Source of the DNA: Candidatus Merdinaster equi
GTDB taxonomy: Bacteria > Bacillota > Clostridia > Lachnospirales > Lachnospiraceae
Direction: 5' to 3'
DNA: 64,000 bases
NCBI GenBank assembly: GCA_018064935.1
Contig: JAGHUF010000011.1
Span: 1-64,000 of the forward strand
The position numbers and the translations under genes were made by a program. The notes beneath the pieces are model-generated. The model was not told the DNA's origin and ran no database searches. It was given only the letters and a program-made list of their open reading frames with translations. Position 1 is the first letter of the stretch. Every line of letters starts with the position of its first letter. This document shows, one piece after another, positions 28,004 through 36,889 of the stretch.

Positions 28004-30400
28004 ATGGATAATGCTAATAATTCTGAAATGAATACGGACTGCAAATATATTACCAGACTTGAGGACAACACCTTTGTGTTAAATACCTTTAACACCACAT
28101 ATGCATTTCGGGTTATGGATAATTGCAAATATCTCGAGCACTTATATTATGGCCGAAAGATACATTTGAATACGGCTGATGGTCTGGTTGAGCAGCACGC
28201 CTTTGCACCAGGTAACACTATTGTGTATGAAACAGGATGCGATTCGTTCTCACTGGAGGATGTATGCCTGGAAATGTCCAGCCTGGGAAAAGGTGATATT
28301 AGAGAGCCATTTATTGAGGCTGTATTGTCTGATGGTAGTACAACCCTTGATTTTAAGTTTGAGAAGGCAGCAGTAGTTAAGGGTAAGAAAGCGCTCAAAA
28401 CATTACCAAGCTCCTACGATGAGAATGAGGAAGCCTGTCAGCTCATTATAGATATGGTTGATGATAATAACAGTATCAACGTAAGCCTATTATATTCCGT
28501 CTTTCCGTCAAAAGATGTTATTGTCAGAAGCACGCTTGTTTACAATGCTGGTAAAGAGCCTCTGAGAATCACCAGAATTATGAGTAATCACCTTGATCTA
28601 AATACTAGTGACTATGTATTTACAAGATTCAGCGGTGCCTGGGCAAGAGAAATGAGCAGACATGATACTCTGCTAAACTGTGGAAAGATAGTAAATTCTT
28701 CATTCACAGGAACTTCATCAAACAGAGCCAATCCATTTGTGATGCTCTCAAAAGAGAATACAACGGAAGACCATGGAGAGTGCATAGGTTTCAATTTGAT
28801 TTACAGCGGTAACCACTATGAAGCGGCCGAGGTAAACAGCTTTGGAAAGACCAGATTTGTTCAGGGCATTAATCCACAGAATTTTGAATATCTATTACTG
28901 CCAGAAGAATCTTTTGAAGCGCCGGAAGCTGTTATGAGTTATGCGGCAGGCGGGTTTAATTCTCTGAGTCATAATATGCATTCTTTTATAAGAGAGAATA
29001 TTGTCCGCGGCAGCTATAAGAAAAAAGAAAGGCCCGTGTTGTTAAACAGCTGGGAAGCAGCTTATTTTGATATTAATAAGTCCGGACTTGTTAAGCTGGC
29101 AAAGGAGGGCAAAAGCGTTGGTATAGAGCTCTTTGTCATGGATGATGGATGGTTTGGAGACAGAAATGATGACAGCCATTCACTGGGAGACTGGGAAGTA
29201 AATGAGAAAAAGCTTCCAGGTGGATTAGCCGGAATCGCAAACGAAATCAAGAAGCTCGGGATGGATTTTGGAATCTGGGTCGAGCCGGAAATGATAAGCG
29301 TGCAGAGTGAGCTTTTTAAGAAGCATCCGGAGTGGGTTATGGATATTCCGGGGAAACCACATTCAGAAGGCAGAAACCAAAGGATTCTCGACCTGTGTAA
29401 TAAAGAGGTCCAGGACTTCATAATCGAGTCGATGACGAAAGTCTTTTCTAGTGCAGATATCTCATATGTTAAGTGGGATATGAACAGGATTATCTCTGAT
29501 TATTATAGTAGAACACTTAGCAGCGACAGACAGAAAGAAGCTGGTCACAGATATGTACTTGGTCTGTACAGATGCATGGATGAATTGACAAGAAGATTTC
29601 CTGACATTTTGTTCGAGGGCTGCGCGTCAGGTGGAAATCGATTTGACCTTGGTATTTTATGCTATTTTCCACAGATATGGGCCAGCGATAATACGGATGC
29701 AATCTGCAGAACAGAAATACAGACGGGATATAGCTATGGCTATCCCCAGTCAGTAGTTGCTGCTCATGTTTCAAGCATTCCCAATCATCAGACACTCAGA
29801 AAGACTCCTCTGGATACAAGATTTAATGTTGCGGCATTTGGTGTGCTTGGATATGAGTGTAATCTGTGTGACATGAAGAAAGAGGATAAGGAAGCAATTG
29901 CCAAACAGATTAGCCTATATAAAGAATGGAGAAGTGTATTACAGTTTGGAAGCCTGTACAGAAATGATACAGATGATAATCAGACACAATGGACAGTCGT
30001 TTCTGAAGATAAGAAGAGGGCTGTCGGACTTAATCTGCAGAAATTAGTCACACCTAATTGGCAGTATGCACAGTATATAGCAAAAGGCCTGGATGAGGAA
30101 GCTTTATACAGCTTTTATAATAATGAAATAAAAATCAATATAAAAGAATTTGGTGATTTGATTAACACAGTTGTGCCAGTTCACATCAGACAGGATTCCT
30201 TTGTTCATAATGTAGCAGCGCAGTTTGTGAAGATGGACAGTGCTAAGGAAGATCACAAGATGTTTGGTGATGCATTAATGTACTCTGGTGTGAAGCTAAA
30301 ACAGGGGTTTAGTGGAACTGGCTATAATGGTGAAGTCAGATATTTTCAGGATTTCTGTTCGCAGCTCTTTCTCATGGAATGTGCGGACACACGCATGTAG
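28004..30400 (+). CDS. Alpha-galactosidase, GH36
   Basis: FVMDDGWFGDRNDD, LGDWEVNEKKLPGGL, FGIWVEPEMIS, YVKWDMNR, FEGCASGGNRFDLG. Confidence 0.95.
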   Translation: MDNANNSEMNTDCKYITRLEDNTFVLNTFNTTYAFRVMDNCKYLEHLYYGRKIHLNTADGLVEQHAFAPGNTIVYETGCDSFSLEDVCLEMSSLGKGDIREPFIEAVLSDGSTTLDFKFEKAAVVKGKKALKTLPSSYDENEEACQLIIDMVDDNNSINVSLLYSVFPSKDVIVRSTLVYNAGKEPLRITRIMSNHLDLNTSDYVFTRFSGAWAREMSRHDTLLNCGKIVNSSFTGTSSNRANPFVMLSKENTTEDHGECIGFNLIYSGNHYEAAEVNSFGKTRFVQGINPQNFEYLLLPEESFEAPEAVMSYAAGGFNSLSHNMHSFIRENIVRGSYKKKERPVLLNSWEAAYFDINKSGLVKLAKEGKSVGIELFVMDDGWFGDRNDDSHSLGDWEVNEKKLPGGLAGIANEIKKLGMDFGIWVEPEMISVQSELFKKHPEWVMDIPGKPHSEGRNQRILDLCNKEVQDFIIESMTKVFSSADISYVKWDMNRIISDYYSRTLSSDRQKEAGHRYVLGLYRCMDELTRRFPDILFEGCASGGNRFDLGILCYFPQIWASDNTDAICRTEIQTGYSYGYPQSVVAAHVSSIPNHQTLRKTPLDTRFNVAAFGVLGYECNLCDMKKEDKEAIAKQISLYKEWRSVLQFGSLYRNDTDDNQTQWTVVSEDKKRAVGLNLQKLVTPNWQYAQYIAKGLDEEALYSFYNNEIKINIKEFGDLINTVVPVHIRQDSFVHNVAAQFVKMDSAKEDHKMFGDALMYSGVKLKQGFSGTGYNGEVRYFQDFCSQLFLMECADTRM

Positions 30401-31698
30401 AAAAAAACAGACAGGCCTGTAGCAATGCACCAGCCAATTGGCCACGCATACCATATGCCAAGATAGCCAAGTATGGTGCCTGATAACAGCAGAGCTAGTG
30501 CAACTCGGATGATTAAATCTGAGAAAGTTGTGACCATGAATTCTTTCATTTTTTCCGCACCTCGTAGAACACCATCGGCAACGAGCTTGATGGATATAAC
30601 AAAGTAAAATGGTGAAAGAATTCTAAGATATAATGTGCCTGATGTAATTGCATCCAGAGAAGGATCCTTGATAAAAAAAGTAAGTAGCGGACTGGGGAGT
30701 GTCAGGTAAAGAATGCATATTGGCAGGGAAATTAGCCATACCATCTTTACACCAGCGATGAAGCCAGGTTTGATTCTTTCGGGCTTCTGCGCGCCAAGGT
30801 TCTGCGCAGTGTAATTGGAGACACCATTACCAAACGTGGTCAGTGATGTGATTATAAGGTTATTGAGTTTTACCGCTGCAGAATATCCCGCCATTACACC
30901 TGGTCCAAACATATTAATTGAACCCTGAATAATAATATTTCCGATAGATATAAAGCTTTGCTGAAGTATGCTGGGGACCGCGACCACAATGAACTGGCGA
31001 AGTATTTGGGCAGAGAACAGGGCTGGTTTCTTAGGTGCTTTCATGGAATGTACTCTTTTGAATACAAATAGGAGCGCCAGAATGCAGCTTACACTCTGGC
31101 ACAGGAAGGTAGCCCATGCAATTCCAGGGACACCAAAATTAAATACTTGCACAAAGAGAATATCCATACCGATATTAGAAAGTGAAGAGGCTGCGAGGAA
31201 GTAAAAAGGTGTTTTCGAATCACCGAGTGCGGAGAAAATTCCTGTCGAAATATTGTAGAAGAACACGAAGGGGAGCCCCAACAGGTATATATTCATATAC
31301 GTGACAGAGTCTGGCATGAGGTTTTCCGGTGTATTAACTATATGTAGTAAAGGAACGAAAAAAAGGAAGCCAATCAGCATGAGAGTAGCACATATTGCAC
31401 CACTTGAAATGATAGAGGTAGATACTGCTGTTTTGAGTGAACTTATATCTTTTGCTCCAAAGAATCTGGATGCAATGACTGAACAGCCGATATTGCAACC
31501 AAATGCAAATGCTATGAAGATTAGAGTTACCTGGTAGCTGTTGCCGATTGCGGCTATTGCATCCTCACCTATGAAGCGTCCGGCGACCCAGGAATCTGCG
31601 AGATTGTATAACTGTTGAAAGATAACGCTCCCGAACAGCGGGAGGCAGAAGTCCCGTATTGCTTTTGACGGTGTTCCGATAGTAAGATCTTTATTCAT
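30346..31698 (-). CDS. MATE-family efflux transporter
   Basis: FCLPLFGSVIFQQLYNLADSWVAGRFIGEDAIAAIG; 3' end overlaps the GH36 3' end by 55 bp. Start set to internal ATG 31698 (track 31752). Confidence 0.92.
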   Translation of the reverse strand: MNKDLTIGTPSKAIRDFCLPLFGSVIFQQLYNLADSWVAGRFIGEDAIAAIGNSYQVTLIFIAFAFGCNIGCSVIASRFFGAKDISSLKTAVSTSIISSGAICATLMLIGFLFFVPLLHIVNTPENLMPDSVTYMNIYLLGLPFVFFYNISTGIFSALGDSKTPFYFLAASSLSNIGMDILFVQVFNFGVPGIAWATFLCQSVSCILALLFVFKRVHSMKAPKKPALFSAQILRQFIVVAVPSILQQSFISIGNIIIQGSINMFGPGVMAGYSAAVKLNNLIITSLTTFGNGVSNYTAQNLGAQKPERIKPGFIAGVKMVWLISLPICILYLTLPSPLLTFFIKDPSLDAITSGTLYLRILSPFYFVISIKLVADGVLRGAEKMKEFMVTTFSDLIIRVALALLLSGTILGYLGIWYAWPIGWCIATGLSVFFYMRVSAHSMRKSCEQKS

Positions 31699-31839
31699 AT
31701 CCCATGACCTTTCCATAACCTGCAGGCTTTGGGTCGCAGGTGGAAGTGGCAAGGTTCACCATTTCCAATTTCCAAAAAGATATTATACTCGCGTATGAAA
31801 AAAATGAAATAAAAGAAAAGATAAAATTTTTATAAATAC

Positions 31840-31871
31840 CTATTGACATAGTAGGAAAATAGGTGTAAATT
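31840..31871 (+). promoter_or_regulatory. Promoter (TTGACA-17-TAAATT) overlapping a palindrome, upstream of the sulfur amino acid operon
   Basis: TTGACA 31843-31848, TAAATT 31866-31871; CTATTGACATAGT at 31840-31852 spans the -35. Confidence 0.6.
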
Positions 31872-31902
31872 AACATCATCTTAAATGAAAGGGGCAAGAC
31901 AA

Positions 31903-32022
31903 ATGAAGAATGTTTTACTAACTTCGAGTTCAAACATGTGTATGTGTATGTGTCGAATGCTATTCTCCCAGGCAAGTGAAATGACCGGGTGTATGGCACA
32001 TTTGTCATGCAGCCGAAAATAA
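31903..32022 (+). CDS. Putative 39-aa Met/Cys-rich leader peptide
   Basis: MKNVLLTSSSNMCMCMCRMLFSQASEMTGCMAHLSCSRK; AAAGGGG RBS at about 31888-31894; below the ORF-track cutoff; overlaps attenuator segment 1. Confidence 0.72.
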   Translation: MKNVLLTSSSNMCMCMCRMLFSQASEMTGCMAHLSCSRK

Positions 32023-32078
32023 TAAGAATTATTATTTGAAGTCATTGCCTGGGAGTTAACAACCCAGGCATTTTTATT
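31965..32078 (+). promoter_or_regulatory. Candidate ribosome-mediated transcription attenuator (antiterminator/terminator)
   Basis: CTCCCAGGCAA (31965-31975) is the exact reverse complement of TTGCCTGGGAG (32045-32055); the latter also forms TGCCTGGG-AGTTAACAA-CCCAGGCA (32046-32070) followed by TTTTTATT. Confidence 0.72.
32046..32078 (+). terminator. Intrinsic terminator of the leader
   Basis: 8-bp GC-rich stem (32046-32053/32063-32070), 9-nt loop, TTTTTATT. Confidence 0.8.
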
Positions 32079-32146
32079 GCAGAAAATGCTCGACAAAACA
32101 CATACATATTATTGAATTACGAATAAAAGAAAGAGGAAAAAAGATT

Positions 32147-33808
32147 ATGAAAAAGAAACTATTGACGAAAATATTAACTAGTGCTGTTGCACTGACTTTA
32201 GGCCTGACAACACTTGCTGGCTGCGGTGCACAGAATGGTGATACACAGACAGCTGATGCGAATAAAGTCTACAGAACACTTGATGAGATTAAAGAGAGCG
32301 GAAAGATAAACATCGGAGTATTCTCAGATAAGAATCCATTCGGTTATGTAGATGAGAATGGTGAATATCAGGGCTATGATGTTTATTTCGCAGATAGAAT
32401 CGGTAAGGACCTGGGCGTAGAAATCAATTATGTTTCTACCGAGGCAGCAAGCAGAGTTGAGTATCTTGAAACTGGTAAGGTTGATATAGTACTTGCAAAC
32501 TTCACAGTAACTGAGGAGAGAGCACAGAAAGTTGATTTTGCTCTTCCATACATGAATGTAGCACTTGGAGTTGTATCACATGAGGGTAATGTGGTTGAGA
32601 GCCTTGATCAGGTCGGTGCTGATGAGCAGGTAATCGTAATCTCTGGAACAACTGCTGAGACATATCTTGAGAAGAATTATCCAGACATCAAGCTTCAGAA
32701 GTTTGATACCTATGCTACAGCAAAGACTTCTTTTGAAAACGGAACCGGAGCTCATTGGGCAAATGATAATACTGAAGTTATCGCATATGCAATTGAGAAC
32801 CCAGGATATGTTGTAGGTATTCCTTCTCTCGGAAGCCAGGATACAATTGCACCTGCTGTTTCTAAGGGCAATGATACACTTCTTGCATGGCTTAATGATG
32901 AGATTAAGAGCCTTGGAAATGAGAATTTCTTCCATGCAGATTATGAGGCAACCCTCATCGGAACCTATGGCGCTGAATATGAAGATACACTTGTTGTAGA
33001 AGGTGGTGTGACAGCTTCTGGTAATGAGCAGACAACAACAGCAGCTGGCGATTTAAACATCGTACCTGGAAATGGTGAAAAGATTAAGATTGCAGCATCT
33101 CCAATCCCTCATGCTGAAATTCTTGCTAAGGCAGCAGAGATCCTTAAGGATTACGGATATGAGCTTGATGTTGTTGAGTTCGAAGATTATGTTCAGCCAA
33201 ACCTTGTTGTAGAATCAGGTGAATTTGATGCTAACTATGTAGAGCATGTACCATACTTAAACAGCTTCAATGCAGAGCAGGGAACACACCTTGTTGATGC
33301 AGGACAAATCCACTATGAGCCATTTGGTATCTATCCAGGAACAAAGAGTAGCTTAAGCGATATTGCAGATGGCGATACAATCGCAATTCCTAATGATACA
33401 ACTAATGAAGCAAGAGCATTGCTTCTTCTTCAGGACAATGGACTTATTAAACTTGCTGACGGAGCTGGACTAACAGCAACAGTAAATGAAATTGTTGAGA
33501 ACCCAAACAATATTAAATTCATCGAGCTTGAGGCAGCACAGGTTGCCAGAGTAGCAGACGAAGTATCTTATGTAGTATTGAATGGTAACTATGCTCTTGA
33601 GGCTGGTTTCTCTGTAGGAAAAGATTCAATTGCATATGAGGCAAGTGATTCAGTTGCAGCAACAACATATGTAAACATCATCGCTGTATATGAAGGAAAT
33701 GAGACCAGCGACAAGATCCAGGCACTGGTTGCAGTACTTAGATCTGATGCAATCAAGAATTTCATTACTGAGACATATGATGGTGCAGTTATCTTCTTCG
33801 AGAAGTAG
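32147..33808 (+). CDS. Fused dual substrate-binding lipoprotein: SBP_bac_3 (CjaA-like, cysteine-type) + NlpA/MetQ-type domain
   Basis: Lipobox (LTTLAGCGAQ); N-half INIGVFSDKNPFGYVDENGEYQGYDVYFADRI...IVLANFTVTEERAQKVDFALPYMNVALGVV; C-half IKIAASPIPHAEILAKAAEILKDYGYELDVVEFEDYVQPNLVVESGEFDANYVEHVPYLNSF (NlpA/MetQ). Confidence 0.9.
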   Translation: MKKKLLTKILTSAVALTLGLTTLAGCGAQNGDTQTADANKVYRTLDEIKESGKINIGVFSDKNPFGYVDENGEYQGYDVYFADRIGKDLGVEINYVSTEAASRVEYLETGKVDIVLANFTVTEERAQKVDFALPYMNVALGVVSHEGNVVESLDQVGADEQVIVISGTTAETYLEKNYPDIKLQKFDTYATAKTSFENGTGAHWANDNTEVIAYAIENPGYVVGIPSLGSQDTIAPAVSKGNDTLLAWLNDEIKSLGNENFFHADYEATLIGTYGAEYEDTLVVEGGVTASGNEQTTTAAGDLNIVPGNGEKIKIAASPIPHAEILAKAAEILKDYGYELDVVEFEDYVQPNLVVESGEFDANYVEHVPYLNSFNAEQGTHLVDAGQIHYEPFGIYPGTKSSLSDIADGDTIAIPNDTTNEARALLLLQDNGLIKLADGAGLTATVNEIVENPNNIKFIELEAAQVARVADEVSYVVLNGNYALEAGFSVGKDSIAYEASDSVAATTYVNIIAVYEGNETSDKIQALVAVLRSDAIKNFITETYDGAVIFFEK

Positions 33809-33834
33809 AAATAATCAAATAGGATAAACATTGG

Positions 33835-33859
33835 AAAGAGGACAGCAGATGTCCTCTTT
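33835..33859 (+). other. Intercistronic hairpin between the fused SBP gene and metN-like gene
   Basis: AAAGAGGACA-GCAGA-TGTCCTCTTT, perfect 10-bp stem, no following T-tract. Confidence 0.55.
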
Positions 33860-33876
33860 CTAGTTAGGTGGCGTAG

Positions 33877-34890
33877 ATGAGTGAAATTGAAATCAGGAAT
33901 TTATCAAAAAAATTCCAAATTAAAGGCCAGCAGATAGTTGCTTTAAGCGAGATAAATTTGAATATAGAAAAAGGGGATATATTCGGAATAATAGGTATGT
34001 CCGGAGCAGGAAAAAGCACTCTTGTAAGATCAATCAATTTCCTCGAAAAACCAACTGAGGGAGAGATACTGATTGATGGAGTAAATCTGGCAGAGTTATC
34101 TGCGAGAGAACTCAGGAAAAAAAGAAGCGAGATTGGAATGATATTCCAGAGCTTTAACCTGCTAGAGCAGAAAAATGTGCTTGATAATATTTGCTTTCCT
34201 CTTGAGATAAATGGTATCAGGAAAAAGGAAGCGAGGAAAAAGGCGAAGGAATTATTAGCAGTCGTAAAGCTTGAAGATAAAGAGAAGGCATACCCGTCAC
34301 AGTTGTCTGGCGGACAGAAACAGAGAGTAGCCATAGCGAGAGCACTTGCAACTGATCCCAAAATACTATTGTGTGATGAGGCGACAAGCGCGCTGGATCC
34401 ACAGACAACAGAGGCAATACTTAATTTGCTCCGTGAGATAAATGAGAGACTCGGCATAACGATAGTGATTATTACACATCAGATGTCTGTTGTAACTGAT
34501 ATATGTAAGAAAGTTGCGATTATTGACAGCGGAAGACTGGTTGAGGAGGGTGATGTTGAGACTATATTCGAATCGCCAAGGTCAGATGCTGCAAAAGAGT
34601 TAATTTCAGGAAAAACTGTAGGAAGAAAGACCTATTCGGAGCTTGAGGCCGAGAGAAAAATACGAATTGTATATAGAGAGAATTCGGCGTATGAACCTAT
34701 TATCTCTAACCTGGTACTGAAATTTAATGCACCAGTTAATATTCTGAAGGCAGATACAAAAAATGTAAATGGAAGAGCCGTCGGTGAGATGATTCTGGGT
34801 TTGCCGGATGATAAAGAATTACAAAATGAGCTTATTGATTATCTGAAAGAGAAAAAACTGGTAGTTACGGAGGTTACAGAGGATGTTTGA
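33877..34890 (+). CDS. metN: Methionine-type ABC transporter ATPase with C-terminal NIL domain
   Basis: Walker A GMSGAGKST, LSGGQKQRVAIARAL, LLCDEATSALDPQTT; C-terminal RIVYRENSAYEPIISNLVLKFNAPVNILKADTKNVNGRAVGEMILGL resembles NIL. Confidence 0.92.
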   Translation: MSEIEIRNLSKKFQIKGQQIVALSEINLNIEKGDIFGIIGMSGAGKSTLVRSINFLEKPTEGEILIDGVNLAELSARELRKKRSEIGMIFQSFNLLEQKNVLDNICFPLEINGIRKKEARKKAKELLAVVKLEDKEKAYPSQLSGGQKQRVAIARALATDPKILLCDEATSALDPQTTEAILNLLREINERLGITIVIITHQMSVVTDICKKVAIIDSGRLVEEGDVETIFESPRSDAAKELISGKTVGRKTYSELEAERKIRIVYRENSAYEPIISNLVLKFNAPVNILKADTKNVNGRAVGEMILGLPDDKELQNELIDYLKEKKLVVTEVTEDV

Positions 34891-35545
34891 TGCAAAAGTA
34901 ATACAAATGCTGTTAGAAGGCGTGAGAGATACTCTGTACATGACATTGGTATCTACAATTATTGGATATGCTGTTGGTCTACCACTTGGTATTCTGCTAA
35001 ATGTTACAGGAGTGACCGGGCTTAGGCCGAATCGAATAGTATATAGAATAGTGGATGTTATATGTAATATAATCCGAAGCATTCCATTCATTATATTGCT
35101 TATTCTACTTATTCCATTCACAAGATTTGTTGTTGGACAGAGCTATGGATCTAATGGTGTAATTGTACCTCTGGTTGTATGTGCATCGGCATATATTGCC
35201 CGAGTGGTTGAGTCTTCGCTGAATGAAGTTGACCATGGAATAATTGAGGCGGCAAAGTCAATGGGAGCTAACAATATTCAGATTGTATTTAAGGTACTTC
35301 TGGTTGAAGCAAAGACATCACTTATCACTGGTTTTACTATCACCACCGGGTTGCTTCTCGGATATTCTGCTATGTCAGGAACTGTTGGTGGTGGCGGACT
35401 CGGAGATATTGCGGTCAGATATGGATATCATAGATGGCAGGCAGATATCATGATTACAACAGTAATTCTGCTAATCATTATTTTCCAGATAATTCAGTAT
35501 ATTGGAACAAAGATTGCTTCTTCGTTAGATCATAGAAAAAGATAG
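34883..35545 (+). CDS. metI: Methionine-type ABC transporter permease
   Basis: LLEGVRDTLYMTLVSTIIGYAVGLPLGILL; AKSMGANNIQIVFKVLLVEAKTSLITG; SAMSGTVGGGGLGDIAVRYGY. Confidence 0.94.
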   Translation: MFDAKVIQMLLEGVRDTLYMTLVSTIIGYAVGLPLGILLNVTGVTGLRPNRIVYRIVDVICNIIRSIPFIILLILLIPFTRFVVGQSYGSNGVIVPLVVCASAYIARVVESSLNEVDHGIIEAAKSMGANNIQIVFKVLLVEAKTSLITGFTITTGLLLGYSAMSGTVGGGGLGDIAVRYGYHRWQADIMITTVILLIIIFQIIQYIGTKIASSLDHRKR

Positions 35546-35557
35546 TAGGAACACATT

Positions 35558-36217
35558 ATGGATTTTGGAGTAATTGCCAATTATATGCCGCTATATTCTG
35601 AGGCATTTCTTCTGACAATAAAAATAGGGTGGATAGGAATTGCGATTTCGATTGTTATCGGAATTGTTGTGGCATTTGTGCTGCATTTCAAAATTCCTTT
35701 TTTGAATATAATCGCAAAGGGATATGTGGAATTATTCAGAAATACACCACTTCTGGTGCAGCTGTTTTTCATCTATTTTGGTTTGCCAAAGATTGGTATT
35801 GTTATATCGGCAGAGGTATGTGGAGCAGTTGGACTTGGACTTTTAGGTGGAAGCTACATGGCGGAAACAATTAGAAGCGGGCTGGATGCAATTCCGGTAT
35901 CGCAGGGAGAGAGCGCTAAGGCATTAGGACTTAAACCAGTACAGATTTTCACCAGAATAACGCTCCCACAGGCCTTTACGATTAGTGTCCCGGGAATAGT
36001 TGCCAATGTAATATTTCTGCTTAAGGAAACGAGCGTTTTTTCGGCGATAAGCCTAATGGATCTGATGTTCACGGCTAAGGATTTGATTGGACTGTATTAC
36101 AACACTACGGAATGCCTGGTGATGCTGGTAGCATTCTACATCGTGATGCTTCTTCCTGTTTCAATTGCTGGAAGCATAATCGAGAAAAAATACAGATATA
36201 AAATGTATGGAGCATAA
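35558..36217 (+). CDS. Polar amino acid ABC transporter permease 1 (His/Glu/Gln/Cys type)
   Basis: GYVELFRNTPLLVQLFFIYFGLPKIG; SQGESAKALGLKPVQIFTRITLPQAF. Confidence 0.92.
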   Translation: MDFGVIANYMPLYSEAFLLTIKIGWIGIAISIVIGIVVAFVLHFKIPFLNIIAKGYVELFRNTPLLVQLFFIYFGLPKIGIVISAEVCGAVGLGLLGGSYMAETIRSGLDAIPVSQGESAKALGLKPVQIFTRITLPQAFTISVPGIVANVIFLLKETSVFSAISLMDLMFTAKDLIGLYYNTTECLVMLVAFYIVMLLPVSIAGSIIEKKYRYKMYGA

Positions 36218-36219
36218 AT

Positions 36220-36888
36220 ATGGGATTTGAGGTTTTATTTAAGGGTAGTAATATGCTAAGGCTTCTGGAAGGGCTTGGAGTCTCACTTGGAATCAGCCTC
36301 ATTTCGGTAGTAATCAGCATCGTTCTCGGCGTGTTTGTAGGAATGCTGATGACTATGAAAAATAAGGTAATCAAGGCAATAACGAGAGTGTATCTGGAAA
36401 TTGTTAGAATTATGCCCCAGATGGTGCTGCTGTTTATCGTGTATTTTGGTGCGACAAAGGCAATGGGAATTAATCTCAGTGCAGAAGTGTCAGCGATTAT
36501 TGTTTTTTCCTTCTGGGGAGTTGGCGAGATGTCAGACCTGGTGAGAGGTGCGATGCAGAGTATACCTGTCATTCAGTACGAGAGCAGCTATGCGCTGGGA
36601 CTGAATAAATTTCAGACGTTTATACACGTTATCATTCCGCAGATAATCAGAAGGATGCTTCCCTTGTCAATCAACCTGATTACGCGAATGATAAAAACGA
36701 CAAGCCTTGTCATGATGATAGGAATTGTTGAGGTACTTAAGGTAGGGCAGCAGATAATAGAGGCTAACAGAAAGACTTCTCCAGATGCGGCATTTGGAGT
36801 ATTTGCAACAATTTTTCTGCTGTATTTCATTGCATGCTGGCCAATAAGCTGTCTGTCTAAGTATTTGGAAAAGAAATGGGGGAAATAG
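36220..36888 (+). CDS. Polar amino acid ABC transporter permease 2
   Basis: YLEIVRIMPQMVLLFIVYFGATK; IQYESSYALGLNKFQTFIHVIIPQIIRRMLP. Confidence 0.9.
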   Translation: MGFEVLFKGSNMLRLLEGLGVSLGISLISVVISIVLGVFVGMLMTMKNKVIKAITRVYLEIVRIMPQMVLLFIVYFGATKAMGINLSAEVSAIIVFSFWGVGEMSDLVRGAMQSIPVIQYESSYALGLNKFQTFIHVIIPQIIRRMLPLSINLITRMIKTTSLVMMIGIVEVLKVGQQIIEANRKTSPDAAFGVFATIFLLYFIACWPISCLSKYLEKKWGK

Positions 36889-36889
36889 T

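Noticed and set aside
31691-32096. Minus-strand ORFs (105 and 71 aa) covering the attenuator region
   Set aside because: No family resemblance, and the plus-strand promoter, leader ORF and terminator explain the region better.
31878-32146. S-box (SAM) or T-box leader ahead of the MetNI-containing operon
   Set aside because: Expected for Firmicute Met genes, but neither the SAM-aptamer core nor the T-box AGGGTGGNACCGCG sequence is visible; the leader-peptide attenuator fits instead.
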